From NCBI RefSeq assembly GCF_030407765.1, contig NZ_JASDCU010000001.1:124001-188000 (forward strand): a DNA stretch of 64,000 nucleotides. Reading direction: 5' to 3'. Shown here one piece after another: positions 9,770-17,524 of the stretch. A program made the position numbers and the translations under genes. The stretch comes from Microbacterium sp. APC 3901. Its GTDB lineage: Bacteria > Actinomycetota > Actinomycetes > Actinomycetales > Microbacteriaceae. Every line of letters begins with the position of its first letter. Positions within the stretch are counted from its first letter, which is position 1. Under the pieces are notes generated by a model that did not search any database, was not told the DNA's origin, and saw only the letters and a program-made list of their open reading frames with translations.

Positions 9770-10395
9770 TGGCTGAGAAGAACGAAGCCGTCGAGGCCGA
9801 GAAGGCCACGAAGAAGGCTGCCGCTCCCAAGGCCGCAGCCGAGAAGAAGCCCGCCGCCAAGAAGGCAGCTGCAAAGGCGTCTTCGGCGAAGGCCGACGCC
9901 GTCAAGAAGCCTGCTGCGAAGAAGGCTGCGCCGAAGAAGGATGCTCCGGCATCCCGCCCCGGCGTGCTGAAGGTGCACCACCTGCGTCCGGTCCCCGGAT
10001 CCAACACCGCGAAGACCCGTGTCGGTCGCGGTGAGGGCTCCAAGGGTAAGACTGCGGGTCGTGGTACCAAGGGCACGAGGGCTCGCAACACCGTTCGCGT
10101 CGGATTCGAGGGTGGGCAGATGCCGCTGCATATGCGCACCCCGAAGCTGCGCGGGTTCAAGAACCCGTTCCGCGTCGAGTACCAGGTCGTGAACCTGGAG
10201 AAGCTCGCGGAGCTGTACCCCAAGGGTGGCGACGTCACCATCGGCGACCTGGTCGCAAAGGGTGCCGTTCGCAAGAACGAGAAGGTCAAGGTTCTCGGAA
10301 ACGGCGACATCGCCGTGAAGCTCACCGTAGCGGTCGACAAGGTCTCGGGTTCTGCCGAGCAGAAGATCGTGGCGGCCGGCGGATCCGTCAAGTAA
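9769..10395 (+). CDS. rplO: 50S ribosomal protein L15 with Lys/Ala-rich N-terminal extension
   Basis: The L15 core starts near residue 66 ([20 protein letters not shown]) and ends at 208, a normal ~145-residue L15. It is preceded by about 62 extra residues of Lys/Ala repeats; KKPAAKKAA occurs twice, at about 26-34 and 46-54, resembling histone H1-type tails. No internal start with a good ribosome binding site was seen at the core boundary, and the ATG at 9769 overlaps the rpmD stop, so the extension is probably translated. L15 is a late 50S assembly protein. Confidence 0.94.
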   Translation: MAEKNEAVEAEKATKKAAAPKAAAEKKPAAKKAAAKASSAKADAVKKPAAKKAAPKKDAPASRPGVLKVHHLRPVPGSNTAKTRVGRGEGSKGKTAGRGTKGTRARNTVRVGFEGGQMPLHMRTPKLRGFKNPFRVEYQVVNLEKLAELYPKGGDVTIGDLVAKGAVRKNEKVKVLGNGDIAVKLTVAVDKVSGSAEQKIVAAGGSVK

Positions 10396-10405
10396 CCACT
10401 TCATG

Positions 10406-10434
10406 AGAGGGGTCGGAGATTCTCCGGCCCCTCT
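10406..10434 (+). terminator. Hairpin between rplO and secY
   Basis: Bases 10406-10419 pair with 10421-10434 (one G-U), an almost continuous stem 10 nt after the rplO stop, with a short T run after it. It likely terminates or attenuates spc transcription before secY. Confidence 0.6.
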
Positions 10435-10441
10435 TATGGGT

Positions 10442-10447
10442 TAGCCT
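10442..10447 (+). promoter_or_regulatory. Possible -10 box for secY-adk
   Basis: TAGCCT lies right after the hairpin, in the GTTAGCCTG context that resembles other -10 boxes in this window. It is 50 nt upstream of the secY start; no clear -35 was seen. Confidence 0.35.
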
Positions 10448-10496
10448 GTTCTTTCAGCCGTCCTTCAGGGATCGGCAACCTTTCAGGAGGACGTCC

Positions 10497-11819
10497 TTGT
10501 TTAGCGCCATCGCGCGGATCTTCCGCACGCCCGACCTGCGTCGGAAGATCGGTTTCACCCTCGCCATCATCGCCATCTATCGGCTCGGCTCGAATGTGCC
10601 TGCTCCGTTCGTGAACTTCCCGAACGTCGAAGAGTGCCTCGCGCTGAACTCCGGGACAGAGGGACTCCTCGGGCTCGTCAACCTGTTCTCGGGTGGCGCG
10701 CTCCTCCAGCTTTCGATCTTCGCGCTCGGCGTCATGCCGTACATCACCGCGACGATCATCACGCAGCTCCTCCGCGTGGTCATCCCTCACTTCGAGGCTC
10801 TGCACAAAGAGGGTCAGGCCGGCCAGGCCCGCCTCACCCAGTACACGCGCTACCTCACGATCGCGCTGGCGCTGCTGCAGTCGACGACGCTCGTGACGGT
10901 GGCCCGCAGCGGCCAGCTCTTCGGCACGACCGACATCGCCGCCTGCCAGAACCTCCTCACCAACGACGTGTGGTGGGCGCAGCTGCTCATGATCATGACG
11001 ATGACCGCCGGTACCGGTCTGATCATGTGGTTCGCCGAGCTCGTCACCGAGCGGGGCATCGGCAACGGCATGTCGCTGCTGATCTTCACCTCGATCGCCG
11101 CGACCTTCCCCGGCGCCATGTGGCTCATCTGGGAGAGCAAGGGCTTCGAGGTCTTCCTCCTGGTGCTCCTGGTCGGAATCATCGTCATGGCTCTCGTCGT
11201 GTTCGTCGAGCAGTCGCAGCGCCGCATTCCGGTGCAGTACGCCAAGCGCATGGTCGGTCGCCGCACCTACGGCGGCACCAACACGTACATCCCGATCAAG
11301 GTGAACATGGCCGGCGTGATCCCGGTGATCTTCGCCTCGTCGCTGCTCTACATCCCGGCGCTCATCGCGCAGTTCAACACCCCGCAGGACGGCTCGGAGC
11401 CGGCGGCGTGGGTCACCTGGATCAGCGCGAACTTCACGACCGGCAACAGCCCCATCTACATGGCGGTCTACTTCCTGCTGATCATCGGCTTCACGTACTT
11501 CTACGTCGCGATCACCTTCAACCCGGTCGAGGTCGCGGACAACATGAAGAAGTACGGCGGGTTCATCCCCGGCATCCGTGCCGGTCGTCCCACCGCCGAG
11601 TACCTCGACTACGTGCTCACCCGCATCACGCTGCCCGGCTCGATCTACCTCGGCCTGATCGCGCTGATCCCGCTGATCGCTCTCGCCACCGTGGGTGCCA
11701 ACCAGAACTTCCCGTTCGGCGGCGCGTCGATCCTCATCATCGTGGGTGTCGGTCTCGAGACGGTCAAGCAGATCGATGCTCAGCTTCAGCAGCGTCACTA
11801 CGAAGGGCTCCTCCGATGA
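10497..11819 (+). CDS. secY: Preprotein translocase channel subunit SecY
   Basis: SecY forms the protein-conducting channel with SecE and SecG. The 440-aa protein has about ten predicted membrane segments and the conserved cytoplasmic loops (GQARLTQYTRY and KYGGFIPGIRAGRPTAEYL). The start is TTG at 10497, set by an AGGAGG at 10485-10490 and the conserved MFSAIARIFRTPDLRRKI N-terminus. It is followed by adk with a 4-nt overlap (ATGA), giving the common secY-adk-map order. secE lies near the right end of the window. Confidence 0.97.
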   Translation: MFSAIARIFRTPDLRRKIGFTLAIIAIYRLGSNVPAPFVNFPNVEECLALNSGTEGLLGLVNLFSGGALLQLSIFALGVMPYITATIITQLLRVVIPHFEALHKEGQAGQARLTQYTRYLTIALALLQSTTLVTVARSGQLFGTTDIAACQNLLTNDVWWAQLLMIMTMTAGTGLIMWFAELVTERGIGNGMSLLIFTSIAATFPGAMWLIWESKGFEVFLLVLLVGIIVMALVVFVEQSQRRIPVQYAKRMVGRRTYGGTNTYIPIKVNMAGVIPVIFASSLLYIPALIAQFNTPQDGSEPAAWVTWISANFTTGNSPIYMAVYFLLIIGFTYFYVAITFNPVEVADNMKKYGGFIPGIRAGRPTAEYLDYVLTRITLPGSIYLGLIALIPLIALATVGANQNFPFGGASILIIVGVGLETVKQIDAQLQQRHYEGLLR

Positions 11820-12412
11820 CTCGATCAGCTCGTCTTCTCATCGTCGGTCCGCAGGGCTCGGGCAAGGGCACCCAGGGTGTCCGCATCGCCGAGTCCTACG
11901 GCATCCCGGTCGTCTCGACCGGAGACATCTTCCGCGCCAACATCAAGGAGGGGACGCCGCTCGGCCAGCAGGTCACGGCCATCCTCGACAAGGGCGACCT
12001 CGTTCCCGACGAGCTGACCAGCGAGATCGTCCGCGATCGCCTGTCTCAGGATGACGCGGAGAACGGCTTCCTGCTCGACGGGTATCCCCGCAACGCTGCT
12101 CAGGTCGAGCACCTCGACGCCTTCCTGGCCGGTCGCGGCGAATCGCTCGACGCTGTCATCCTCCTCGACGTGCCTCGCGAAGAGAGCATCGAGCGGTTGA
12201 AGCTCCGTGCGGCAGAGCAGGGTCGTTCGGATGACACCGACGAGGCCATCGCACACCGCCTCGACATCTACGAGCACGAGACGGCCCCGATCCTCGAGGT
12301 CTACGGCCCTCGTGGCATCGTCGACCGCATCGACGGCGTCGGCTCGCTCGACGAGATCACCGAGCGCGTGTTCGCAGCTCTGGTCGCTCGCGGCCTGCGT
12401 CTCGCGGCCTGA
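11816..12412 (+). CDS. adk: Adenylate kinase (short form)
   Basis: Catalyses ATP + AMP to 2 ADP. The 198-aa protein has the P-loop GPQGSGKGTQ near residues 11-20, the AMP-binding STGDIFRANI segment and the DGYPRN motif. The LID insertion of long bacterial Adk is missing, as is usual in actinobacteria. The ATG overlaps the secY TGA. The glutamine in GPQGSGKG replaces the more common proline/glycine of GxPGAGKG but the lysine is intact. Confidence 0.96.
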   Translation: MTRSARLLIVGPQGSGKGTQGVRIAESYGIPVVSTGDIFRANIKEGTPLGQQVTAILDKGDLVPDELTSEIVRDRLSQDDAENGFLLDGYPRNAAQVEHLDAFLAGRGESLDAVILLDVPREESIERLKLRAAEQGRSDDTDEAIAHRLDIYEHETAPILEVYGPRGIVDRIDGVGSLDEITERVFAALVARGLRLAA

Positions 12413-12423
12413 ACACCGGCACG

Positions 12424-13272
12424 ATGTTCCGCAAGTCGATCTACAAGAACGCGGCTCAGCTGCGCGCGATGGTCGAACCCGGCCTCATCACGGCCGCGGC
12501 TCTGGATGCCGTCCGGCCGCTGATCCGGCCGGGGGTGACGACCCTCGAGCTCGACGCCGAGGCCAACCGCGTGATCCTGGCCCGTGGCGCGGAGTCGAAC
12601 TTCCAGCTGGTTCGCGGATACCGCCACACCACCTGCATCTCGGTCAACGAGGAGGTCGTGCACGGCATCCCCGGCGAGCGGATCCTGCAGGCCGGCGACA
12701 TCGTCTCGGTCGACTGCGGCGCGCAGTTCCAGGGGTGGAACGGCGACAGTGCCATCACCGTGGTCGTGCCCGACGACACCCGCCCCGAGATCGTCTCCCA
12801 GCGCCAGGAGCTGTCGCGCGTGACAGAAGGGTCCATGTGGGCCGGCATCGCCGCCATGGCGTCTGCTTCCCACCTGGGTGACATCGGCGCCGCGATCCAG
12901 GGCTACATCGAGGCTCAGGGACCGTCAGCGGTCTCGGGCCAGACCTACGGCATCCTTCGCGAGTACGTCGGACACGGCATCGGCCGCAAGATGCATGAGG
13001 CGCCCAGCGTCTTCAACTACCGCACCCCTGATCCGGGCGCCGAGGTGAAGCCGGGTCTCGTGCTGGCCATCGAGCCTATGGTGACCGCCGGCAGCGACGA
13101 GACCTTCGTCGAGGACGACGACTGGACGGTCTCCACAGTCGACGGCACCGACGGATCGCACTGGGAGCACTCCGTCGCGCTGCACGAAGACGGCATCTGG
13201 GTGCTCACCGCGCCCGATGGGGGAGCGGCAGGCCTCGCCCCCTTCGGCGTCACGCCGACGCCGATCGCCTGA
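12424..13272 (+). CDS. map: Methionine aminopeptidase type I
   Basis: Removes the initiator methionine from nascent proteins. The 282-aa product carries all metal ligands of the pita-bread fold: the two aspartates in DIVSVDCG and NGDSA, the histidine in GHGIGRKMHE, and the glutamates in AIEPMV and HWEHSVAL, plus the substrate histidine in VVHGIP. It lies 11 nt after adk and ends this side of the ribosomal block; the next plus-strand gene starts 1.9 kb downstream. Confidence 0.96.
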   Translation: MFRKSIYKNAAQLRAMVEPGLITAAALDAVRPLIRPGVTTLELDAEANRVILARGAESNFQLVRGYRHTTCISVNEEVVHGIPGERILQAGDIVSVDCGAQFQGWNGDSAITVVVPDDTRPEIVSQRQELSRVTEGSMWAGIAAMASASHLGDIGAAIQGYIEAQGPSAVSGQTYGILREYVGHGIGRKMHEAPSVFNYRTPDPGAEVKPGLVLAIEPMVTAGSDETFVEDDDWTVSTVDGTDGSHWEHSVALHEDGIWVLTAPDGGAAGLAPFGVTPTPIA

Positions 13273-13324
13273 CCTCTCGGCGGCGACGCCGCGGACGTGC
13301 GCTGTCGCTGTCTGTTGCTGCGTC

Positions 13325-13474
13325 GAGACCGTTGCTAGTGCGCGAGGGCGAGTGCGCGAGACCGTTGCTTGTGCGCGAGGGCGAGTGCGCGAGACCGTTG
13401 CTTGTGCGCGAGACCCATGATCGTGCGTGAGGCCCAGGCGCAGAACGTGGGTTTCGTCGACGGATGCCGGTCTC
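13325..13474. repeat. Phased GAGACC/GGTCTC array A1
   Basis: Core hexamers start at 13325 (GAGACC), 13344 (GAGGGC), 13358 (GAGACC), 13377 (GAGGGC), 13391 (GAGACC), 13410 (GAGACC) and 13429 (GAGGCC). Steps are 19, 14, 19, 14, 19 and 19 bp, and a 33-bp unit is repeated almost exactly. After a 21-bp step the orientation flips: GGTTTC at 13450 and GGTCTC at 13469, again 19 bp apart. A 19-bp unit is not a multiple of three, so this is not a coding repeat. Confidence 0.85.
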
Positions 13475-13511
13475 GCCGTGTGAAGGGCAGGACGGGCCCG
13501 GGTCAGTGCGC

Positions 13512-13576
13512 GAGACCGTGGCTTGTGCGCGAGACCCATGTGCAGAACGCGGGTCTCGCCCGGCGAGAGTGATTTC
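13512..13576. repeat. Phased GAGACC/GGTCTC array A2
   Basis: GAGACC at 13512 and 13531 (19-bp step), then GGTCTC at 13552 after 21 bp and a degenerate GATTTC at 13571 after 19 bp. The geometry is identical to A1, B and C. Confidence 0.8.
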
Positions 13577-13605
13577 GCCTGCGTGTGTCAGGGGTGCGGC
13601 GCGGC

Positions 13606-14589
13606 TCAGGGGCGCAGCCGCGGCGCCTCGCGCAGGGCGAGTCGCAGCGAGGCGAGCATCCCCTCCTGCGGAGGCCGAACGAGAGGCACGCCGGCCGCTG
13701 CCAACGCGGAGCGAAGCGGATCCACTTTCCACGCGTCGGCGAGGTCCCAGCGGGCGACCGGATGCCCGTTGCGACGGAGTCTGTCCTCCCGGCGCTTCTC
13801 ATCGGCGAGGTGCTGAGCGGCAGCGTTCGGATCCTCGAGGCGGTACTTGCCCCATCCGTCCGCCTCGCCGATGACCCGGCATGACGGGAAGAAGAAGTCT
13901 GCACGGTCTTTCGTTCCCTCGTGCGTGAACTCGGTCTGCAGCTGCGGTGTCTCGAATCCGCACCACGCGATCACTGCCCGGCTGACGCTCTCGCCGGGTG
14001 ATTCCGAGCGTTCGTCTGCATTGGTCCAGACCCATCGTGCGCGGGCGCGGCCGCGGCTGTTCATCTGACCGCACAGAGCCTCGTCAGCGGTCGAGCGCCG
14101 CACATCACCGCCCTGGAACGGGGACATCGCCGCATCGGCGACGGCCAATCCCTTCGCCGATGACAGGACTCTCGTCAGATCGACGGCCGTGTCGAGAAGG
14201 TCGGTGCAATGGATGCCGGCGATCGAGGTCACCCCACGAGGGTCCGCGGAGGAGTGGACCATGACGTCGCCGAATCGTCGCGACTTCTCGCCGGCATCCG
14301 CCAGCACATGGATCAGGGCGGTCTCGCCGAAGTGCGGCAATCCGTGCATCACCGCCGCAGACTCCAAACACAAGACCGCACCCGGATGCGTGCGAACGAA
14401 GGCATGCACTCGCGCCGCGTAGCGCTGCCAGGGGCGCAGCGCGTCGTACAGGTCGCGACGCGCGTAGACGCCGGAGCGCACCCGCTGCAGGTGCGGGCTC
14501 GCTGCGCGCATCCCCAGCATCCGCATCTCCGTACTCATGAACAGTGGTACGGGCGAGGCGGCGAAGGCGCGATCTGCGAGAGTCTGCAT
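13606..14589 (-). CDS. AbiEi/DUF559-like protein with a restriction-endonuclease-type C-terminus
   Basis: The protein is 327 aa. The N-terminal part (about 25-85) resembles the winged-helix start of AbiEi antitoxin-like proteins (RVRSGVYARRDLY, then LESAAVMHGLP). The C-terminal part looks like a PD-(D/E)xK fold of the DUF559/Vsr group: D231 in RADFFF, E242 and K248 in GEADGWGKY, and the RREDRLRRNGHPVARW segment. The ATG at 14589 has an AAGGA at proper spacing; an inner ATG at codon 18 is possible. It is a lone gene between arrays A and B, interrupting the map-infA region on the opposite strand. Such proteins are common and scattered in actinobacteria but their role is unknown; nuclease activity is inference. 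Confidence 0.6.
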   Translation of the reverse strand: MQTLADRAFAASPVPLFMSTEMRMLGMRAASPHLQRVRSGVYARRDLYDALRPWQRYAARVHAFVRTHPGAVLCLESAAVMHGLPHFGETALIHVLADAGEKSRRFGDVMVHSSADPRGVTSIAGIHCTDLLDTAVDLTRVLSSAKGLAVADAAMSPFQGGDVRRSTADEALCGQMNSRGRARARWVWTNADERSESPGESVSRAVIAWCGFETPQLQTEFTHEGTKDRADFFFPSCRVIGEADGWGKYRLEDPNAAAQHLADEKRREDRLRRNGHPVARWDLADAWKVDPLRSALAAAGVPLVRPPQEGMLASLRLALREAPRLRP

Positions 14590-14745
14590 TACTGCATCCT
14601 TTGCGCTGAGCTGGGGCGCGGGCAGACGAGTGCACGGGCGGACCCGGATGCTGTGGGGGAGTGGTCCTGGATGCTGTGCCGTGCAGGAGCCGTCGTCGGT
14701 GGTCGTCTATTCGCCCCCACGGTGCGCCCACAGCTCGCACGCCAT

Positions 14746-14810
14746 GAGACCGACCGTGCAGCACGAAACCCATGTCGTGCTCGAGGGTCTCGTGCACGGA
14801 TGCCGGCTTC
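14746..14810. repeat. Phased array B1
   Basis: GAGACC at 14746, GAAACC at 14765 (19 bp), GGTCTC at 14786 (21 bp, flipped) and GGCTTC at 14805 (19 bp). It is a four-element dyad with the same spacing as A2 and C. Confidence 0.75.
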
Positions 14811-14838
14811 GGGCTGGGGGGGAGGCGCGGGGTCGCGT

Positions 14839-15036
14839 GAGACCTATACCGTCGGGTGAGACCCACGGGATGGAGTGAGGCCCATGAGATGGGGTGAGAC
14901 CCACGAGATGGGGTGAGACCCACGGCGCGGGCGAGGGTCTCGTGTGAGGATGAGGGTCTGGTGCACGGGCGAGGCTCTCGTGCGAGGGCGAGGGTCTCGT
15001 GCGAGGGTGAGGTTCTCGTGCGAGGATGTCGGTCTC
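14839..15036. repeat. Phased array B2, eleven elements around one dyad centre
   Basis: Left arm cores start at 14839, 14858, 14877, 14896 and 14915 (GAGACC, once GAGGCC). Right arm cores start at 14936, 14955, 14974, 14993, 15012 and 15031 (GGTCTC with single changes). Every step is exactly 19 bp except the central 21 bp. All mirrored pairs share the centre at about 14928. Only the cores are palindromic: the 13-bp spacers do not pair, so this is not an RNA stem. An example unit is GAGACCCACGAGATGGGGT. Confidence 0.9.
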
Positions 15037-15184
15037 GCGAATCAGGGGCGGTCGCGAGCGGGGCACGACCTGGTCACAACGCGCACATAGGTTTCTCCGG
15101 GCACAATGGGTGTATGGGTGCGCATGCACCCGAGGACTTCAGGCCGGGCCCGCCGCGGGCGGGCCTCGACAGAAACGGAAAGCA

Positions 15185-15844
15185 ATGGCAGCCGCGAAGA
15201 GCAACACCAACTGGTTCGTGATCGGCGTCTCGGCGGCAGTGGTGGTCGTTCTGGCCGTGCTGGCGTTCGTCGTCGTGTTCCTGAACAACCAGGCCACCGC
15301 CCCGGGAACGGCTCCGCAGAGCTCCATCGTGAACGAGGAGACCGGTGCGATCTCGTTCGGAACAGGCGAGGACGAGATCGACACATACGTCGACTTCATG
15401 TGCCCCGTGTGCGGGCAGTTCGAAGACGTCTACGGCGAGCAGCTGCAGGCCGCCGCGGCTGACAACCAGATCACGCTGAACATCCACCCCGTGTCGATCC
15501 TCAACCGTCTCTCCACGACGGGGGAGTTCTCCTCGCTGTCGGCCGGCTCGATGTACTGCGTCGCCGAAGAAGCTCCCGACTCGACCCTCGACTACTTCAA
15601 CCTGCTGTTCGCGAACCAGCCGGAGGAGAACTCCGCCGGACTCAGCGCCGATGAGCTGAGCGCACTCGCCGAGCAGGCGGGCGCCGGTGCCGCTGCGGAC
15701 TGCATCGCCGACGGCACCTTCAACAAGTTCGCCGATTCGCAGACCCAGGTGCACGAGATCTCGGGGACGCCGACCGTCGAGATCAACGGCACCCGCATCG
15801 AGAACAGCGAGATCGCCACGGAGTTCGCCAAGATCTTCGGCTGA
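15185..15844 (+). CDS. Membrane-anchored DsbA-like thioredoxin-fold protein
   Basis: The 219-aa protein has one N-terminal membrane segment (about 10-34) and an extracytoplasmic thioredoxin-like domain with C73-P-V-C76 and a cis-proline at GTPTVEI (P196). It resembles the DsbA-type domains of actinobacterial oxidoreductases that form or shuffle disulfides outside the membrane (inference). The ATG at 15185 follows GGAAAGC; the frame upstream to 15026 has no homologous content. A 16-bp terminator follows. Confidence 0.85.
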   Translation: MAAAKSNTNWFVIGVSAAVVVVLAVLAFVVVFLNNQATAPGTAPQSSIVNEETGAISFGTGEDEIDTYVDFMCPVCGQFEDVYGEQLQAAAADNQITLNIHPVSILNRLSTTGEFSSLSAGSMYCVAEEAPDSTLDYFNLLFANQPEENSAGLSADELSALAEQAGAGAAADCIADGTFNKFADSQTQVHEISGTPTVEINGTRIENSEIATEFAKIFG

Positions 15845-15860
15845 TCCTCGCCGTTCGTCC

Positions 15861-15904
15861 AACGGGAGTTCCGGCATCCTGCTCAGGTTGCCGGAACTCC
15901 CGTT
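15861..15904 (+). terminator. Perfect 16-bp hairpin upstream of infA
   Basis: Bases 15861-15876 are the exact reverse complement of 15889-15904, with a 12-nt loop. It ends the thioredoxin-fold gene 17 nt after the stop. Its right arm contains the -35 box proposed for infA. Confidence 0.8.
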
Positions 15905-15916
15905 GTCGGATAACAT
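15888..15916 (+). promoter_or_regulatory. infA operon promoter overlapping the terminator
   Basis: TTGCCG at 15888-15893 and TAACAT at 15911-15916 are exactly 17 bp apart, a good SigA-type promoter. The -35 box lies in the descending arm of the upstream terminator. It would drive infA-rpmJ-rpsM-rpsK with a leader of about 100 nt. Confidence 0.6.
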
Positions 15917-16025
15917 AGATCCTTGGTGCCTTGCGCCTTGATTCGGCGTGTCTGAATCGGCAGAAAGCACCGCAATCCAATCACCCACCGCAGATCGACC
16001 GGTCTGCAGAAGCGTCAGCGAGGCT

Positions 16026-16247
16026 ATGGCTAAGAAAGACGGTGTCATCGAGATCGAGGGCGTGATCTCCGAGGCTCTGCCCAACGCGATGTTCCGCGTT
16101 GAGCTCTCCAACGGACACAAGGTCCTTGCAACGATCTCAGGCAAGATGCGGCAGAACTACATCCGCATCATCCCCGAAGACCGTGTGGTCGTGGAGCTCA
16201 GCCCCTACGACCTGACCCGTGGACGAATCGTCTACCGCTACCGCTGA
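16026..16247 (+). CDS. infA: Translation initiation factor IF-1
   Basis: The 73-aa OB-fold protein ([20 protein letters not shown], ending in [16 protein letters not shown]) is full-length IF-1, which blocks the A site during initiation. ATG 16026 gives the conserved N-terminus; the frame extends to 15948 without support. rpmJ follows after 64 nt. Confidence 0.97.
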   Translation: MAKKDGVIEIEGVISEALPNAMFRVELSNGHKVLATISGKMRQNYIRIIPEDRVVVELSPYDLTRGRIVYRYR

Positions 16248-16311
16248 TCGGTCGAGAAGTAACACCCCAGGCACTCAGCCTGCCCGGTGAAGACAGCGAA
16301 TAGGAAACATC

Positions 16312-16428
16312 ATGAAGGTCAACCCCAGCGTCAAGCCCATGTGCGATCACTGCAAGGTGATCCGCCGTCACGGCCGCGTCATGGTCATCTGCAAGAGCAA
16401 CCCGCGCCACAAGCAGCGCCAGGGCTGA
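16312..16428 (+). CDS. rpmJ: 50S ribosomal protein L36
   Basis: A 38-aa protein, [20 protein letters not shown] onward, with the zinc-ribbon ligands C11, C14, C27 and H33 intact (the zinc-binding form of L36). It binds 23S rRNA late in 50S assembly. ATG at 16312 follows AGGAAACATC. It is located between infA and rpsM, as is usual. Confidence 0.95.
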   Translation: MKVNPSVKPMCDHCKVIRRHGRVMVICKSNPRHKQRQG

Positions 16429-16432
16429 GTGC

Positions 16433-16451
16433 CCGCCGGCCGTGCCGGCGG
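16433..16451 (+). terminator. Short hairpin between rpmJ and rpsM
   Basis: An 8-bp perfect stem (16433-16440 with 16444-16451, CGT loop) lies just after the rpmJ stop, followed by a weak pyrimidine tract. It could be a partial terminator or a spacer in the 155-nt gap. Confidence 0.4.
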
Positions 16452-16583
16452 ACTCTTCGGATCTGACTCACAACTCAATACACACAACGGCAGGATCAGA
16501 TTCCACGCGAGTGGAGGACACCTCGGGACAGAGGCCCGAGCACCGCTCCTGCTCCACACCTCTACCAATCTCAGGAGAACCGC

Positions 16584-16958
<375 letters not shown>

Positions 16959-16990
16959 GCGCGGCCCCCAGGGACTAGGAGAACACTTTC

Positions 16991-17389
16991 ATGGCTGCAC
17001 CCAAGGCCGCCGCGCGCAAGCCGCGCCGCAAGGAAAAGAAGAACATCGCGCTGGGCCATGCCCACATCAAGTCGACGTTCAACAACACCATCGTTTCGAT
17101 CACCGACCCGTCCGGCGCTGTCATCAGCTGGGCATCGTCGGGTGGCGTGGGCTTCAAGGGCTCGCGCAAGTCGACCCCCTACGCCGCTGGTCTGGCAGCC
17201 GAGTCGGCTGCCCGTCAGGCGCAGGAGCACGGCGTCAAGAAGGTCGACGTCTTCGTCAAGGGACCGGGCTCGGGTCGCGAGACCGCGATCCGTTCGCTGA
17301 CGGCCGCCGGCCTCGAGGTCGGCTCGATTCAGGACGTCACCCCGCAGGCGCACAACGGCTGCCGCCCGCCGAAGCGTCGCCGCGTCTGA
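16991..17389 (+). CDS. rpsK: 30S ribosomal protein S11
   Basis: The 132-aa protein carries [21 protein letters not shown] and the C-terminal [10 protein letters not shown] of S11, a platform protein near the E site. It is not followed by rpsD, unlike in many bacteria; a TTCG hairpin and rpoA come next. Confidence 0.97.
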   Translation: MAAPKAAARKPRRKEKKNIALGHAHIKSTFNNTIVSITDPSGAVISWASSGGVGFKGSRKSTPYAAGLAAESAARQAQEHGVKKVDVFVKGPGSGRETAIRSLTAAGLEVGSIQDVTPQAHNGCRPPKRRRV

Positions 17390-17400
17390 TCCGGCTTGTT

Positions 17401-17432
17401 GAGCCGCTCGGTCCTTCGGGGCCGAGCGGCTC
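17401..17432 (+). terminator. TTCG-capped 14-bp hairpin between rpsK and rpoA
   Basis: 17401-17414 pairs with 17419-17432 (one G-U pair) around a C(TTCG)G tetraloop, one of the most stable RNA loops. No T-tract follows. It may partially terminate transcription or set different rpsK and rpoA mRNA levels. Confidence 0.6.
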
Positions 17433-17524
17433 GACGCCCGCCAGCGCGGGCATCGACTCCCAAAACTCAAAACCTCACCCCACCACATGTCATATAGCGG
17501 GCATGTGATCGAAAGGAACACAGA

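Larger units (their letters stand above)
13273..13605. other. Gene-free stretch between converging map and the nuclease-like gene
   Basis: This 333-nt stretch separates the 3' ends of map and the minus-strand gene. It has no credible coding frame and is dominated by the phased repeat array at 13325-13576. Confidence 0.7.
14590..15184. other. Gene-free divergent region with arrays B1 and B2
   Basis: These 595 nt separate the divergent starts of the nuclease-like gene and the thioredoxin-fold gene. Reading frames crossing it follow the repeat and are not credible. The content is the two phased arrays and about 150 nt of plain sequence at each end. Confidence 0.7.

Noticed and set aside
14105..14923. 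272-aa minus-strand reading frame with repeated VGLT/SHP segments across array B
   Set aside because: It follows the 19-bp repeat, which shifts frame every unit, overlaps the nuclease-like gene on the same strand and has no ribosome binding site.
14839..15036. CRISPR array
   Set aside because: Repeat-to-repeat distance is 19 bp, the conserved core is 6 bp, elements flip orientation at a centre, and no cas genes are present.
14839..15036. Long RNA hairpin formed by the two arms of array B2
   Set aside because: Only the 6-7 nt cores are complementary; the spacers do not pair, so no continuous stem forms.
13325..15036. Functional type IIS restriction sites, since GGTCTC is a known type IIS recognition sequence
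   Set aside because: Many elements deviate from GGTCTC, and no matching methylase or restriction gene is visible; the fixed spacing is not explained by such sites.
13273..15184. Insertion sequence or prophage fragment at the interruption of the ribosomal region
   Set aside because: No transposase, integrase, terminal inverted repeats with target duplication, or tRNA attachment site is visible.
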